From NCBI GenBank assembly GCA_020746105.1, contig CM036631.1, positions 16,093,058 to 16,157,057 on the forward strand: a stretch of DNA of 64,000 bases, given 5' to 3'. Both the position numbers and the translations under genes were made by a program. Origin of the DNA: Trogon surrucura (lineage: Eukaryota; Chordata; Aves; Trogoniformes; Trogonidae). Below are positions 40,569 to 51,900 of this stretch, one piece after another. The notes beneath the pieces are model-generated. The model ran no database searches. It saw only the letters and a program-made list of their open reading frames with translations, and had not been told where the DNA came from. Positions within the stretch are counted from its first letter, which is position 1, and each line of letters begins with the position of its first letter.

Positions 40569-42231
40569 CTGGGGAAGAACCAAACTGCCTGCTTCAACCT
40601 GCTCAGCCTCCTCGTGTCCTCTCCCCCTGGGGCTTCAGACTTCGTGTAGACACTCCCAGGGAGGAGACAGACTGAAAGGGGAACCAGGCACCTCGGGGCG
40701 GGGGCTGTCCCAGCTCAGTTGCTGCCTGGCTGTCCAGGGATGAGGCTGGAGACTGGACAGCTGGGCACGGGAAGGGTGAAAGTGGGAAGAAGCCCGTCAG
40801 CGCCACGCCCAGGGCAGAGCAGCCAGGGCCCTTTAGGGGATGCCGGTGCTTCTTGTAACCCTGCACCCCTCCCAGCATCCACAGCCCTCCTACATCATCC
40901 AGAAGAGCCCACTGATCCAATCCCTCTCCTCCCTCTCACACATTCCAACTTTTTCCATCCCCCCAGCACCCCCAAACCCGCACCCTCACCTTCCTCCTAC
41001 CTCCCCACTGGCACCTGCATTTCCTCTCAAACCCTCCTCAGCACCTTGTGCTCCCCCCTCTCCAGCTGCACCCACAGCACAGGGCGCCAGCTGGGGACAA
41101 GGACACACTCTTGGAGTCCCCAGACCCTGGTAGCCCCAGCACCTCTGCTCCCTCCAGCCCTCATCCCACCTGCTCCACGGGGGTCTGGGATGGGGGGGGA
41201 CCCACAGACAACAACCTCACAACCGTGCCTGGGCTGGGCAAGGGTCTGTCCCAGGTTTGCCCTCAGGCCCGAGGCTGTGCTCATTTGCCTGGCGATTTGC
41301 ATGTGCCGCCAGAAAGAGATATATTTATGTCCCCTGCCAGGGCGAGGGACAGCCCACACGCCCTCCGGACCGGGCGCCCCGCGGGACCTTGGGGCAGCAC
41401 GTGGGCGGGACGTGGCTCTGGTTCTGCAGCGTGATGATCACGAGCTCGGCCGCCCGCTCGCTCTGAGGCCTTGCGACACTCGCCACAGCGCTGAATGGCC
41501 CCGTGGCCCCCCCTGGGCCTGGCCCTATAACTCCCCCGGGCTTGGCCCCGTAAGTCCCCTGGGCCTGGCCCCACAGCTCCACTGGGCCTGGCCCCATAAG
41601 TCCCATGAGCCTGGCCCCCTAAGTCCCCTGAGCCTGGCCCCACAGTTCCCCTGGGCCTGGCCCCATAAGTCCCCTGGGCCTGGCCCCATATCTCCCCTGG
41701 GCTTGGCCCCACAGAACCCCTGGGCTTCGCCCCACAGCTCCACTGGGTCTGGCCCCATAACTCCCCTGAGCCTGGCCCCATAGCTCCCCTGGGCCTGGCC
41801 CCACAGCTCCCCTGGGTCTGGCCCCCTAAGTCCCCTGGACTTGGCCCCCGGGCCTGGGGACGCGGGCCCTGGCCCCACAACTCCCAGGACACGGAGCTCG
41901 GCGCCGAGGCTCCTCCGAGGCCGGTTCGCGGTGCTGCGCGGCTCCTCCGGGAACACACGGAGCCCGGCCCACGGCTCTCGCGGCGCCTGGCCCCGGTGCC
42001 GGGGGCCGTACCTCAGCCCCGCCCGCCGCCCGCCGGGCCCCACCGCCCCCTCCGCTTCGCCGGGCGCCTCCATGTTGGCCGGCGCCGCTCTGGCCGACGC
42101 CCGTCTCGATGGTCGGCTCCCGGCCAACCCTCCCGGGCCCCACACCAACGAGAGCGGAGGCCAGAGCGGCCCCTCCCGCGCCGCCGCTCCTCTATCCGCC
42201 CGCTTCCACCCCCGCCTCGGTGGCCGCGCCC
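40569..42231. other. CYB561A3 5' side and shared promoter with TMEM138
   Basis: This stretch holds the CYB561A3 5' intron and presumably its first non-coding exon, a 23-bp minisatellite (41515-41835) and a CpG-rich block from about 41880 onward. No additional protein-coding exon was found. Minus-strand open frames over the minisatellite look like artefacts of the repeat. Confidence 0.5.
41515..41835. repeat. 23-bp minisatellite by the CYB561A3/TMEM138 promoter
   Basis: About 14 tandem copies of a 23-bp unit (TGGCCCCATAAGTCCCCTGG plus 3 nt) differ mainly at the ATAAGT/ACAGCT/ATAACT core. Because 23 is not a multiple of three, the array cycles through all frames. The minus strand stays open in at least one frame along its length, giving a 23-residue periodic Gly/Pro-rich frame that need not be translated. 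Confidence 0.9.
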
Positions 42232-42245
42232 GTTGCCGTGGAGAC
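42232..42245 (+). promoter_or_regulatory. TMEM138: RFX X-box at the TMEM138 promoter
   Basis: GTTGCC-GT-GGAGAC fits the X-box consensus RYYNYY-N(1-3)-RRNRAC exactly. It lies inside the CpG-rich start region, a few bases before an ATGGCGGCGGCGACAG/GTCAGG stretch that looks like the end of a first exon. RFX factors drive many ciliary genes, and TMEM138 is one. Confidence 0.6.
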
Positions 42246-43275
42246 GGGCGATGGCGGCGGCGACAGGTCAGGGCTCGGCCACTGCCGGGGCGGCGGGCGG
42301 CGGGATCCGGCGTGGCCGGCCGGATCGCCTGTGCACCGGGAGAGGGGAGTGGGCTCCCGACGGCCTAACGAGGAGGCTACTTGGGGTCGGGGGCGCAGGG
42401 ACCGGGGGCGGGATCGGGGAGACACGGGGGGGACCCGAGGGCCGCGCAGGGGGAGGGGATGGCGGCGGGGTGGGTGGCGGGAAGAGGGTGGGGGTGGCAC
42501 AGAGGCTGGGGTTGCAAGGAGCTGCCTCCCATTCTCGCCCCACGTCCAGCTCGGTGGCTCGCTTTTGGAGAAGGAAGGCCTCAGCGCCGCACTCTCCTGC
42601 CAGGACCTCCCCACCCCCCCCAGCACCCTCTTACCTCCCTCCGTGTCGCCTCCCTTCTGCCCCAACGCTGCTGTCGCCAGGCGGGAGGGCTGTGCCCTGC
42701 TCCCTCGCTGTGTCCTCGTCCTCTCGCCGCCCCAAGCGGGGTCAGCGGTCCCAGGGTGGGGCGAAGCAGAGCGACGCTGGGGCACGGCCTGCCCAAACTT
42801 GCCCCCGTAGCGTGGCCTGCTCAGCACTGCCCGTGGAGCCGTCAGCAGCATCGGGGTTTGTCCGGCGTGAGAGGTGTGAGTAACCTGCCTGGGCGCTGCT
42901 CCCCGGGACTCGCTGCCTCCCTCGTCCCTGCATTTCTTCACATCTGTTTCCTGAGGTCGTGGAGGGGAGTGGTTGTGATGCTGGAGGGTGGGAGGGAGAG
43001 ACCGAACCTGAGCCCGCTGCATCATGAGAAGAGAGGGGACACAGCCTATCCGTGTGTGCCAGAAACTGGCAGGAGTTGCTGTTGGTTCGACCCTGCTTCG
43101 GGTTTCCTGGCAGAGGAGGTTTGCGAGGCGCTGGGGGCTGCCAAGTGAAACCTCCACACCCTTTCCAGGTCTCGCTGTAGGGAGGGGCGATGCTGAGCCC
43201 CTCGGCTCCGCACCATGAGCTGGTTCTGCTGCTGGGGATGCCGGGGCTGAAGCCTCCAACCCCCAGGGAAGGAAG

Positions 43276-44841
43276 ATGCTCCAAACGAGCAACTACAGCC
43301 TGGTGCTGTTCCTGCAGTTCGTCCTGCTTTTTTACGACCTCTTTGTCAACTCCTTCTCGGAGCTGCTCCGCACGGCCCCCGCCGTCCAGCTCGTCCTCTT
43401 CATGTGAGTGCTGGGCGGGTGTAGCAGGGAGCACGGTGGGGCAGGAGGGCTGGGGTCTCACCCCCGTGTCTCTCTCCTCCTGCAGCATCCAGGACATCGC
43501 TATTCTCTTCAATGTCATCATCATCTTCCTCATGTTCTTCAACACTTTCGTTTTCCAAGCCGGGCTGGTCAGCCTCCTCTTCCACAAGTTCAAGGGGACC
43601 ATCCTGCTGTCAGCCACCTACTTGGCACTCAGCATCTCCTTACACATCTGGATTATGGTAGGCTGGGGGCTGCTGGTTTCTCCTGGGGTGGGGCAGCGCT
43701 CTGCTTGCTTTGCTGCCCACAACCCCCTGCACTGTTCAGCCCCTCTCTCATGAGAGGAAGACCATGATCTGCCACCGCAGGGACGGTTTGGTGTCCCCCT
43801 GCGACTCCCCCGCCGCGGGCATCGGGCTGTGACAGAGCTGCCCCATCCTGGCCCCTTCCCTAAGGGCCATGACCTGCTGGCAAATCCTCTTTCTTAGGAA
43901 ACCTGGCGGGTCCAGCTCTGTGCTGGCACAGGAGCCCACGCTGGAGTAATCCCTGCTGAAGCCCGTGACAGCAGCTCCTGGTTTACCTGGGATTAATCTC
44001 CAGTAAACACCAGCACCCAGAGCCAGGGGGTCAGTCCCCTCCCTGCCAGCATCAAGCAGCACAAAGGCTCTCAGGGGTCCTGGCTCTGCCAAAGCGGCAC
44101 CTTCCCCTGCTCTCCCCCGACTAAACTCTCTCCTGCCCCCTTGTCCCCTGCCCCAGCCCTGAAAAGAGCAGCCCAAAGCCCTGCCAGCCCCTGGGCACCC
44201 TCGTTCTCCCCCTGCAGCCTCTGAGTGAGGGTCCGTGCCCCCATCGTTGCCCCAGGGAGGTGAACCAGGGGCTGCCCCACGCCAAGGTGCCCAAGCAGGC
44301 AGCCGTCCCGGTGCTGCCCACACCATCCGGGCAGGGGATTGCCGGGGATTTGCAGGGATCTGAAGTTAGAATAGGTCCCGGCTCACTGGCTAAATCCTCT
44401 GAGCTGCTTAAGTTTTGGGGTGGGGGGCTGGTCCCGTCAGCCGCCAGCGGCGCCCCTGGCTTGTGCACAGCCTCGGCGCCAACAGCACGGGATCCTGCCC
44501 CCGAAACTAACCCCGGGGTTATTCCTGCCTCTCCTCTGTCTGTCTCAGAACCTGCGCTGGCGGGACTCCAACCGCTTCGTGTGGACCGAGAGCCTGCAGA
44601 CTCTTTTTGTTTTCCAGCGGCTGGGTAAGGGCTTGTGGTTGCGGGGTCCTTGGTGGGGTCTTACCCCTTCTGGAGAGTCTGCGGGGGCTCAGGTGGGGGC
44701 CTGTCCTCACCCCCCCTCCCTCCCGCAGCGGCTGTGCTCTACTGTTACTTCTACAAGAGGACGGCGGTGCACCTGGGCGACCCCCTCTTCTACCAGGACT
44801 CACTTTGGCTGCGCAAGGAGTTTGCACATTTCCGTGGCTGA
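43276..44841 (+). CDS. TMEM138: Transmembrane protein 138 (ciliary)
   Basis: Four coding exons: 43276-43403, 43486-43657, 44549-44624, 44729-44841, in phase, 162 residues as in human. The protein starts [19 protein letters not shown] and ends RKEFAHFRG. Four hydrophobic segments are visible (about residues 8-27, 37-60, 76-98 and 115-138), with the highly conserved [17 protein letters not shown] near the end. The start codon is in the second exon, with an acceptor at about 43266. By family knowledge TMEM138 acts in vesicular transport to the primary cilium and transition zone; human mutations cause Joubert syndrome (JBTS16). It is followed after a very short gap by TMEM216 on the same strand. 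Confidence 0.96.
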
Positions 44842-45101
44842 CAGCTCCCCTCGGGCTCCGGGCGATCTGCTGGCTCTTCCCTGGCTCCCCGGCAGCCCCT
44901 GCCATCTCGCTGCACCTCACAGACCGCAGTTGGGGGACAGCTCCGGCTCAGCACTCCTCCTCTTCCTCACCAGGACCAGCCTTTCTGCTGGTGCTGTGCA
45001 GGAGTTGGTGAGAGGCCCATGGAACGTCCCGGCTGTGTGGCAGGAGGTTCTTTCCTGGCACCACAGCCCGTGTTGAGACTTGTGTGTTTTTGTAAACAGT
45101 A

Positions 45102-45111
45102 AATAAATAAA
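45102..45111 (+). promoter_or_regulatory. TMEM138: Overlapping poly(A) signals of TMEM138
   Basis: AATAAATAAA gives two overlapping AATAAA signals about 260 bases past the stop. Only about 330 bp separate them from the next gene's 5' end. Confidence 0.8.
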
Positions 45112-45433
45112 TCGGCTGCGTTTTCCAAAAGCTCGCTGGTGTCTGTGTGCCCTGTGCCTGGCTCCTGGCTCTTCTCTTCCATCCCAGCAGCCTTCCCCTG
45201 CGTTTGCAGCCACACAGCAAGGCTGTCCTCACCTTGCAGCGTGAAATGCTCGGCCCAACACAGGGAACGGAGGCAGAGCCGGAGAGCAACCGGGTCTTCC
45301 TCGCCGCCTCGGTGGGGCGCGGGATTCGAACCGCCGTCCCAGCGTCCCAGTCCTCCTACACCATCGAGAGGGGCGGAGAGAGCGGCCGCGCGCCTTTCCC
45401 GCCCGGGCGCCGCCGGAAGCGAGGGCGGCGGCG

Positions 45434-45447
45434 GTTCCCATGGAGAT
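45434..45447 (+). promoter_or_regulatory. TMEM216: X-box-like element at the TMEM216 start
   Basis: GTTCCC-AT-GGAGAT differs from the RFX consensus only in its last base. It lies 6-19 bases before the TMEM216 start codon and contains an upstream ATG. It may be a degenerate X-box or chance. Confidence 0.35.
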
Positions 45448-45452
45448 GGAAG

Positions 45453-46430
45453 ATGGCGCCCAGGGGTGAGCGAGGCGCCGCGCCGGGCCGGGCCGCGGTG
45501 GGGAGCGGAGTCGGGGGAGGCGGCGAGCGGGGTGGGACTGGGAGCGAACCCAGACGCGGCGGGACCTGGAGCGGAGCCGGGAGCGGCGTTCGGCGGGGCT
45601 GGGGGCCGCCCCCGCCCACGGCCGCCTCGCCCCCGCAGGCCGCCAGCGCTCCTCGGCGCCGCTGCAGGTCCTGCTTTTCCTCAACGGCTGGTACAGCGCG
45701 ACCTACTTCCTCCTGGAAGCTTTCGTCTTCGTCTACAAGGGTGAGTCCCCCCCGCCCCGACCTCCCCTCCTCACCCCCGCGGGGGGCAGAGCCCCCAGCC
45801 CGCAGGGCCGGGCCGGGCCGTGGGGGCGGGCGCTGAGGGCCGGCTGTGCCCGCAGTGTTGCTGCTGCCCTACCCCTTCACCAACCTGGTGCTGGACGTGG
45901 TGCTGCTCTTCCTCTACCTCGGCACCGAGGCCACTCGCATCTTCTTCGGTGAGTCCCCGGGGGGGCGGCGTCCCCAGGCTCCAGAATCTCCACCTGAGGA
46001 ACTTGAGGCAGAGCTGGGGCCGTTTACCGTGTCCCTCCCGCCTCTGCAGAGTCCGGGGAGGGGGGGGGGTTCCTCGTGGGGGACACCCCCCTAAAACCAC
46101 ACGCCCTGCAGGGTCCAAGGGCAACCTGTGCCAGCGGAAGGTGCCGCTCTCCATCAGCCTGGCCCTCACCGTCCCGGCGGCCGTGATGGCAGCCTATTAC
46201 CTGCTGCTGCAGACCTACGCCCTGCGCCTGGAAGCCATCCTCAACGCCATCCTCTTGCTTTTCTACGCCGTGGAGCTGCTGCTGGGCGTCCTCACCCTGG
46301 TCTCCTTCTCCAGGTACCGCCGCCGTGCGGGTTGTCGGGCGATGCCGCTGGGGCCGCTTTTGGGCCACGGACACATCATCCTTCTCTTTTTTGCCCCCCC
46401 CCCCCTCGGCGCAGCGCGGATTCGTACTGA
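45453..46430 (+). CDS. TMEM216: Transmembrane protein 216 (ciliary transition zone)
   Basis: Five coding exons: 45453-45465, 45639-45740, 45856-45948, 46112-46313, 46415-46430, in phase, 141 residues (human 145 by its longer start). The start gives MAPRGRQRSSAPLQVLLFLN, matching the internal MAPRG start in mammals. Four membrane spans are visible (VLLFLNGWYSATYFLLEAF; LVLDVVLLFLYLG; the span around AVMAAYYLLLQTYAL; ILLLFYAVELLLGVLTL). The last exon codes only the final few residues, ADSY. Two out-of-frame upstream ATGs at 45440 and 45446 open a short reading frame overlapping the start. By family knowledge TMEM216 belongs to the transition-zone (MKS/tectonic) module; human mutations cause Joubert syndrome 2 and Meckel syndrome 2. 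Confidence 0.95.
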
Positions 46431-46595
46431 GGCCCCGTGCCACGCCGAAGGTACGCGAGGCGGCGGGGAGCCAGCGGCCCCGGCGCCGGCTCCGCGGGCT
46501 TGTGACGCGCAGGTCAGTTCGAGGTACGGAGAATTATTATTATTATTCTTCCTATTCTTTTTTTTCTACTTTCTCAAGAGAAGTCGCTATTTTCC

Positions 46596-46609
46596 AATAA
46601 ATATTTATT
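46596..46609. promoter_or_regulatory. TMEM216: Palindromic poly(A) signal, TMEM216 and opposite strand
   Basis: AATAAATATTTATT contains AATAAA on the plus strand (46596-46601) and on the minus strand (46609-46604). The plus copy serves TMEM216. The minus copy could serve as a distal signal for CPSF7, beyond its signal at 46885-46890. Confidence 0.7.
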
Positions 46610-46884
46610 TTTACCTGGTGCCTGGGCACGTGGCTTCCCCTCAGGGCTGGGTGCGAAGCGCTTGGGAGCTTCCAGCATCTCTCTGCTGTCCCACAGCGCT
46701 GCCCTGAGCTGACTTAGGGGGGGCACAGGAGCCCCCCAAAAGTGCCAAAGGCACTAAATAGGCCCTAAGAGCTCCTCTTGGCCCTAAAACACTCCCACCC
46801 GTGACCTAAAAGACCCTCGTAAGGGAGGAAAATGCAACAGAAGAGCCCTCCAGCGCCATGTAAAAGATTGACAACGTCATCGAG

Positions 46885-46890
46885 TTTATT
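46885..46890 (-). promoter_or_regulatory. CPSF7: Poly(A) signal of CPSF7
   Basis: TTTATT on plus (AATAAA on minus) lies about 2.06 kb past the CPSF7 stop. No closer minus-strand AATAAA was noticed, so the 3' UTR is long and includes a CR1 copy. Confidence 0.6.
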
Positions 46891-48951
46891 ACACAATTTC
46901 CAACCTATCAGAAAGACAAAACAAAACTAAGCCACTGCGAACAGGAGGGGCAGCGCCTCGCTGGGTGGTTAATAGGGGTTTGCTCTGCACTTTTCCCCCC
47001 CCCGGCTATTTGGAAAGAAACTAAAAATTTCGTGTCGTTAAGTAAAAAAAAAAAAAAACAAACCAAACCAAACCAGAACTCTCCCACCGAGCGCTTCCCC
47101 CCCCCAGCACTCACCCGCTAAGCCGGCACCTCGGGGTACTTTACATGATTTTTTTCTTTTTTTTCTTTTGTTATTTCAACCTAAAAAGATCTCGAGAGCT
47201 GGGTTCCTCCTGCCCAGCAACAGTTCCGAGGGCAACGCTGCCCGGCCGGCAGCCCAGGGTAGGGCTGACACCCGCCCTGGAAGTCCCCCCCGTGTCTCCT
47301 CAGCTCACCCTGACGCTCCTGGGGTCTCCTCCTGCTGCCCGAGGGACCCCCGGGGGGGTGTTCACTGCCCCCCCCTCGAGCACAGACACCCCCCCCACCG
47401 CCCCCATCCTCGTCGGTGCGACGCAACCACACGCAGAACCGCCTCCCTGCCTGGTAGGAAAGGGCGGTGGAGGGGGGGAACACAGGGACAGAGCTGGGGG
47501 AGAGCCCCCCCAGCACTCGGGGGCAGCTGGCCGGGGGCTGTCGCAACCTGCCCTGCCTCCTCCTCTTCCTCTAAAACAAGGAAGGCTCTGCAGGAGGCCG
47601 GTGGGGTGGCAGGGCAGAAGAAAGGGGAGCTCCAGCCCCCCGACCCCGTCGCTTCCGTGGAGGCGGGGGGGAAAGGAGTGCGGCGCAGTGTCCTGTAGGA
47701 CTTGGAGGGGGGCCACGCTGGGATTGCCGGGGTGATGGGGACAGGAGTGTCCCCAGCCATGGCACAAGAACCCCCTCTCCACACCAGCAAACCCCTCCCC
47801 AGGCAACAGGGTGAGGAGCCACGCACCCCCGCGAGGAGGGGTCCATCCCCTCACGAACCTCTTCTCTCCGTGAAGGGGGAAGAAAAAGAAAAAAAAAAGC
47901 AAAAAGCACCATTTCTCTTTGGGTCCGAGCGGAGCTGGGGGGCCCCGGCTCCCCTCCCCGGGAAGCAGCAGTCGCGGGGAGCGCGGGCAGGGGCTGAGGC
48001 CCCAAGGCCACGAGGTGTGGGTGGGAATCCCGCCAGAGCGCGCTTTTTTTCCTCGGGAGCCCGGAGAGAGAGCTGGGGGTGGTGGGGAAACGGCGAGGAG
48101 GGGGGGGCGTGGGTGCCTTGTGTTGGGGGGGGGCGGCCGCTCGGTCACGTAGTCCTGGTCGAGGTGAGGAGATACGAGTCCGTTAAAAACCACTTACTGC
48201 CAAAATTCCTGCGGGGAGAGAGGAGCAGTCAGCGCCGAGCATCGGCCCAGAACCCACAGAACCACAGAGTGTTAGAGGTTGGAAGGGACCTCAAAGATCA
48301 TCTAGTCCAACCCCCCCCCGCCAGAGCAGGGTCACCTACAGCAGAGCACACAGGAACGTGTCCAGGCAGGTTTGAATGTCTCCAGAGAAGGAGATTCCAC
48401 ACCCTCCCTGGGCAGCCTGGGCCAGGGCTCTGTCACCCTCACTGTGAAAAAGTTTTTCCTCATATTTTTATGGAACCTCCTGTGTTCCAGCTTCCACCCA
48501 TTGCCCCTTGTCCTGTCAGTGGACGCCGCTGAAGAGAGCCTGGCTCCATCTTCCTGACATTCCCCCTTGACATATTTATAAACATTCATGAGGTCACCCC
48601 TCAGCCTCCTCTTCTCCAAGCTAAAGAGCCCCAGCTCCCTCAGCCTTTCCTCATAAGGGAGATGCTCCACTCCCTTAATCATCCCAGTTGCCCTGTGCTG
48701 GACTCTCTCCAACAGTTCCCTGTCTCTCTTGAACTGAGGAGCCCAGAACTGGACACAACATTCCAGATGTGGCCTCCCCATGGCAGAGCAGAGGGGCAGG
48801 AGGACCTCTCTCCACCTACTGGCTACTCCCCTTCTAACACACCCCAGGATGCCCTTGGCCTTCTTGCCCACGAGGGCACACTGCTGGCTCATGGTCAACC
48901 CGCCCCCACACCCCCCCAAGCCTGCAAGACCCCGGAGGGGCTCACCTTGTC
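46891..48951 (-). other. CPSF7: CPSF7 3' UTR (inferred)
   Basis: There is no exon of another gene here. It contains A/T-rich runs near 47041-47060 and 47147-47175, C-rich low-complexity sequence, and a CR1 fragment at 48251-48905 inside the transcribed region, assuming the poly(A) signal at 46885-46890 is used. Confidence 0.5.
48251..48905 (-). repeat. CR1 LINE fragment in the CPSF7 3' UTR
   Basis: Reverse-complement CR1 starts with tail remnants at about 48251 and GGTTGGAAGGGACCTCAAAG, and the body extends to about 48905. It is very similar along its length to the DDB1 intron 3 copy (29937-30622), so both are from one subfamily and relatively young. It is in the same orientation as CPSF7 and ends about 50 bases after the stop codon. 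Confidence 0.92.
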
Positions 48952-51900
48952 TCAGTGGTGCCGGTCCCTCTCTCTGTCCCTGTCCCGATGTCGTTCGTGC
49001 TCCCGGTTCCGCTCCTGGAAATAATCGTCGTGCCGATCCTCGCTGTGGAGCAGGTCCCGGTGCCGCCGGCTGCTTTCTCGTGACCGGCTGGGAGAGCGCT
49101 CCCGAGATCGGTGTCTTTTCCTGGGGGAGGCAGAAGAATAATTATAAAAAAAACCCCCAACAACCCCAAGCTTTTAGTCACCTCCAGGGAGCAAAGCCTC
49201 AAGAGGGGGTGCGAGGAAGCTGCGCCCCCCATACCTGGAGGAGCTGCTGCTGGCGCCGGTGCTGTAGGACTTGGCTTCGATGCCGTGCAGGCAGTCTTTG
49301 AGGGACGAGAGGAGGACGCGGCACCGCTCGTCGCTGGCGACGCGGGACTGCTTGATGACAGCGATGGCTGTGAGGAGGGTCTCGATGGCATCGCTGTAAT
49401 CGCCTGGCGGGGGGAACAAGGAGGTGCTGAAGGACCTGCCACCGGGGGACACGGAGGGACGGGGACGAAGGGACACGGTCCTCGGTACCTGCGCTGGCGC
49501 CGGACACCGCCTTGGAAATGGCGCTGCTGGAGATCGCCCGGTTCCTGTTCATGATCTCCTCGAACTCCACTTCGCTCACGGCGGGAGGCGGCGCGCCGAG
49601 CTCCCGGCTGCACAAAAGCAGGACGGGGTCAGCGTCAGCCCGCCCCCCCACCAGCCTGGCGCCCCCCCCAAACCTCCTCCCTTCCGCCCCCGCCTCACCT
49701 GCTGTGGTTGTAGGGGGCCACGGCCTTGCCGTAGGTGTCCGGTGGAGGACCCAAAGCCGCGTTGGGTGGGGGGAAGAAGGCGGGGTTGAGGTGCAGGGCT
49801 GGAGGGACGGCCCCCGGGGGGGGCACGGCCAGGTGGGGGGGGCAGTCGAGGCGGCGGGGGCATGAGGTGCTGGTAGTGGATGCCGGGCGGGGGCGGGGGG
49901 ACGCCGAAACCGGAGGAGAGGGGCGGCGGGGGCGGCATGGGAGGCGGGGGGAGCCCCATGAGGGGCAGGGCGGCGGGGGGGGCGGTTGAAAAAAGGCAGG
50001 ACGGACGGGGGTTTCTCCAGGCGGGCGGGCGGCAAGGCGTTCTCCGTCGGCGTCGCGCGGCCGTCAACCGAGTCCAGGGAGTCTCGGGAGTGGGCCCTCG
50101 GCGGCACACCTGCGAGAAGGCACGGGGGAAAGAGCCCTGAGCTGCGGCCGGGGGGGGGGTCCCGCGGGTCTCGGAGATCTCCTCCTCCTCTTCCTCCCCA
50201 CCCGCGGCGACCAGCGCGAGGGCCCGTCCTTCTCCCGCAGCCCCGGGGAGAGCTCGAGGCGCCCAGAGAAAGATCCAAGCGGCCAAACATCGCTTCCAAG
50301 AGGGTTACCAGCGAGACCTCGGGGCACCCTCGGACCGCTCGCTCCTGCCGAGCAAGTTAACAGGGACAGAAGCAAAAAGCCACGAGAAACGGTGAAAGAT
50401 CGCCAGCAGAGAGCTCGCCGGGTCCCGGATCCCCGAAGACAACCCGGTGAGCCTGCGATCCGCAACGGGGACGCAGAAAGGCCTGAGCGTGGAGGAACAC
50501 GAGGCGACAGAAGCGCCGAAGGAAGGAAAACTCGGCGCCCGTCTCGCCCACGAAGAGAGGGACAGGAACCTTTGCTGCGTCCAAAGAGGCTTCGAGGATG
50601 AGACGCGAGGGGTACGACGGAGAGCGCTGCCTCTGCCCGAGCCCCTCGGGGGAGCCACGGCTCCCCGCCGGGCAGTGCCGTGACGCCGAGCACCCTTCAG
50701 GCACCCGAGGGTTTGCGTGAGCTCAGCTGTGTCCTGGGGGACAGGCCGAAACTTGGCCGAAACTCAGCCTCTCCCCGTGCCCGGCGGGGCAGAAGGAACA
50801 CGCCCTGCTCCGCCGAACCGCGAGGAGGGCGGGTCGGGACGCGGACTGACAGCGGCGCTGCCAAGCAGCGCGTCCCCGCGAGCGCTCGGAGCCGAAGGGG
50901 GTTGGGGGAGCGTGCGAAGGTGACGCAGCTCCCGGGCTTGCTTAGAGAGAAGGGGTTTTTTTTTGCCTTGCGTGAAAAACGGGCCACGGGGATCTACAAT
51001 GACCAACAGCTGGTCAAGACCTCCTCGTACACACACGCTCCTGCCAAGACAAGTCCCTGCAGCTCCGCGGAGCCCCCCGGCGCGGGGCTGGGGCGTCACA
51101 TCGCTGCGGAGTGAGGCGAGGACCACCTATTGCCATTGTAGAAAGCCCACGGCCAGGCCCCAGCTGGAATACTGCGTCCAGTGTTGGGCACCTTACCTCC
51201 GCAGGGATGGACAAATTCTGGAGGAGATCCAGAGAAGAGCTACTAATAGATATGGAGGGTCTTAGCTATGTTGATAGGCTGAAGAGCTTAAGCCCATTCA
51301 GTTTGGAGGAGGAGGAGGAGGCTACGAGGGATCTTCGCAGTGTGTGAGCACCTAAAAGGGGATCATAAAGACTCGGGTCAGGATCTAATCAGACTCAGCG
51401 GCAACAGGAAACAACCCCCAGAGACTCCTGGCAGCGTCCCACCCACCCCGAGGGCTCGGCGGGGTTCCTGACAGCTCTGCTGGGGATCGGCGGGGGCCGC
51501 GCGGCGCCGAGGCCCCCCCAGCACCCGCCGCGCGCGCCTTCGCCTCACACTCACGTTTGCGAGCCTGCGCCTCGAACTGGGACAGGTTCTGTCGGGTTGC
51601 CAGCCTCACCTCCACCTTGTCCCCGTTGAGGATTTTGCCCGGCAGCAGCTCCAGGAGTTTGTGGACCGAGTTCTCGGAGGCGACCACCACCTCTGCGTAC
51701 CTGCGGGGAAAACCCGGCGGTCAGGCAGCGAGGACCAGCCCCGAGATGTTCAAGCCCATGGGAGGGGGTAAAGGATCCCCCTGGCAAACCCCAGCCCTCC
51801 TCGGTGGCAGAGCCCACCACATCCCGCTGCCTTTCCCGTGCTGTTTGGGAGGCTCCACTTTAAACCAGCCCAACTCCGGGCCAGGAGAAGCACCCGGAGC

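Noticed and set aside
41525-42148. Minus-strand 207-codon open frame with Gly/Pro-rich repeats
   Set aside because: It is created by the 23-bp minisatellite and the adjacent CpG-rich promoter; no homology or conserved start.
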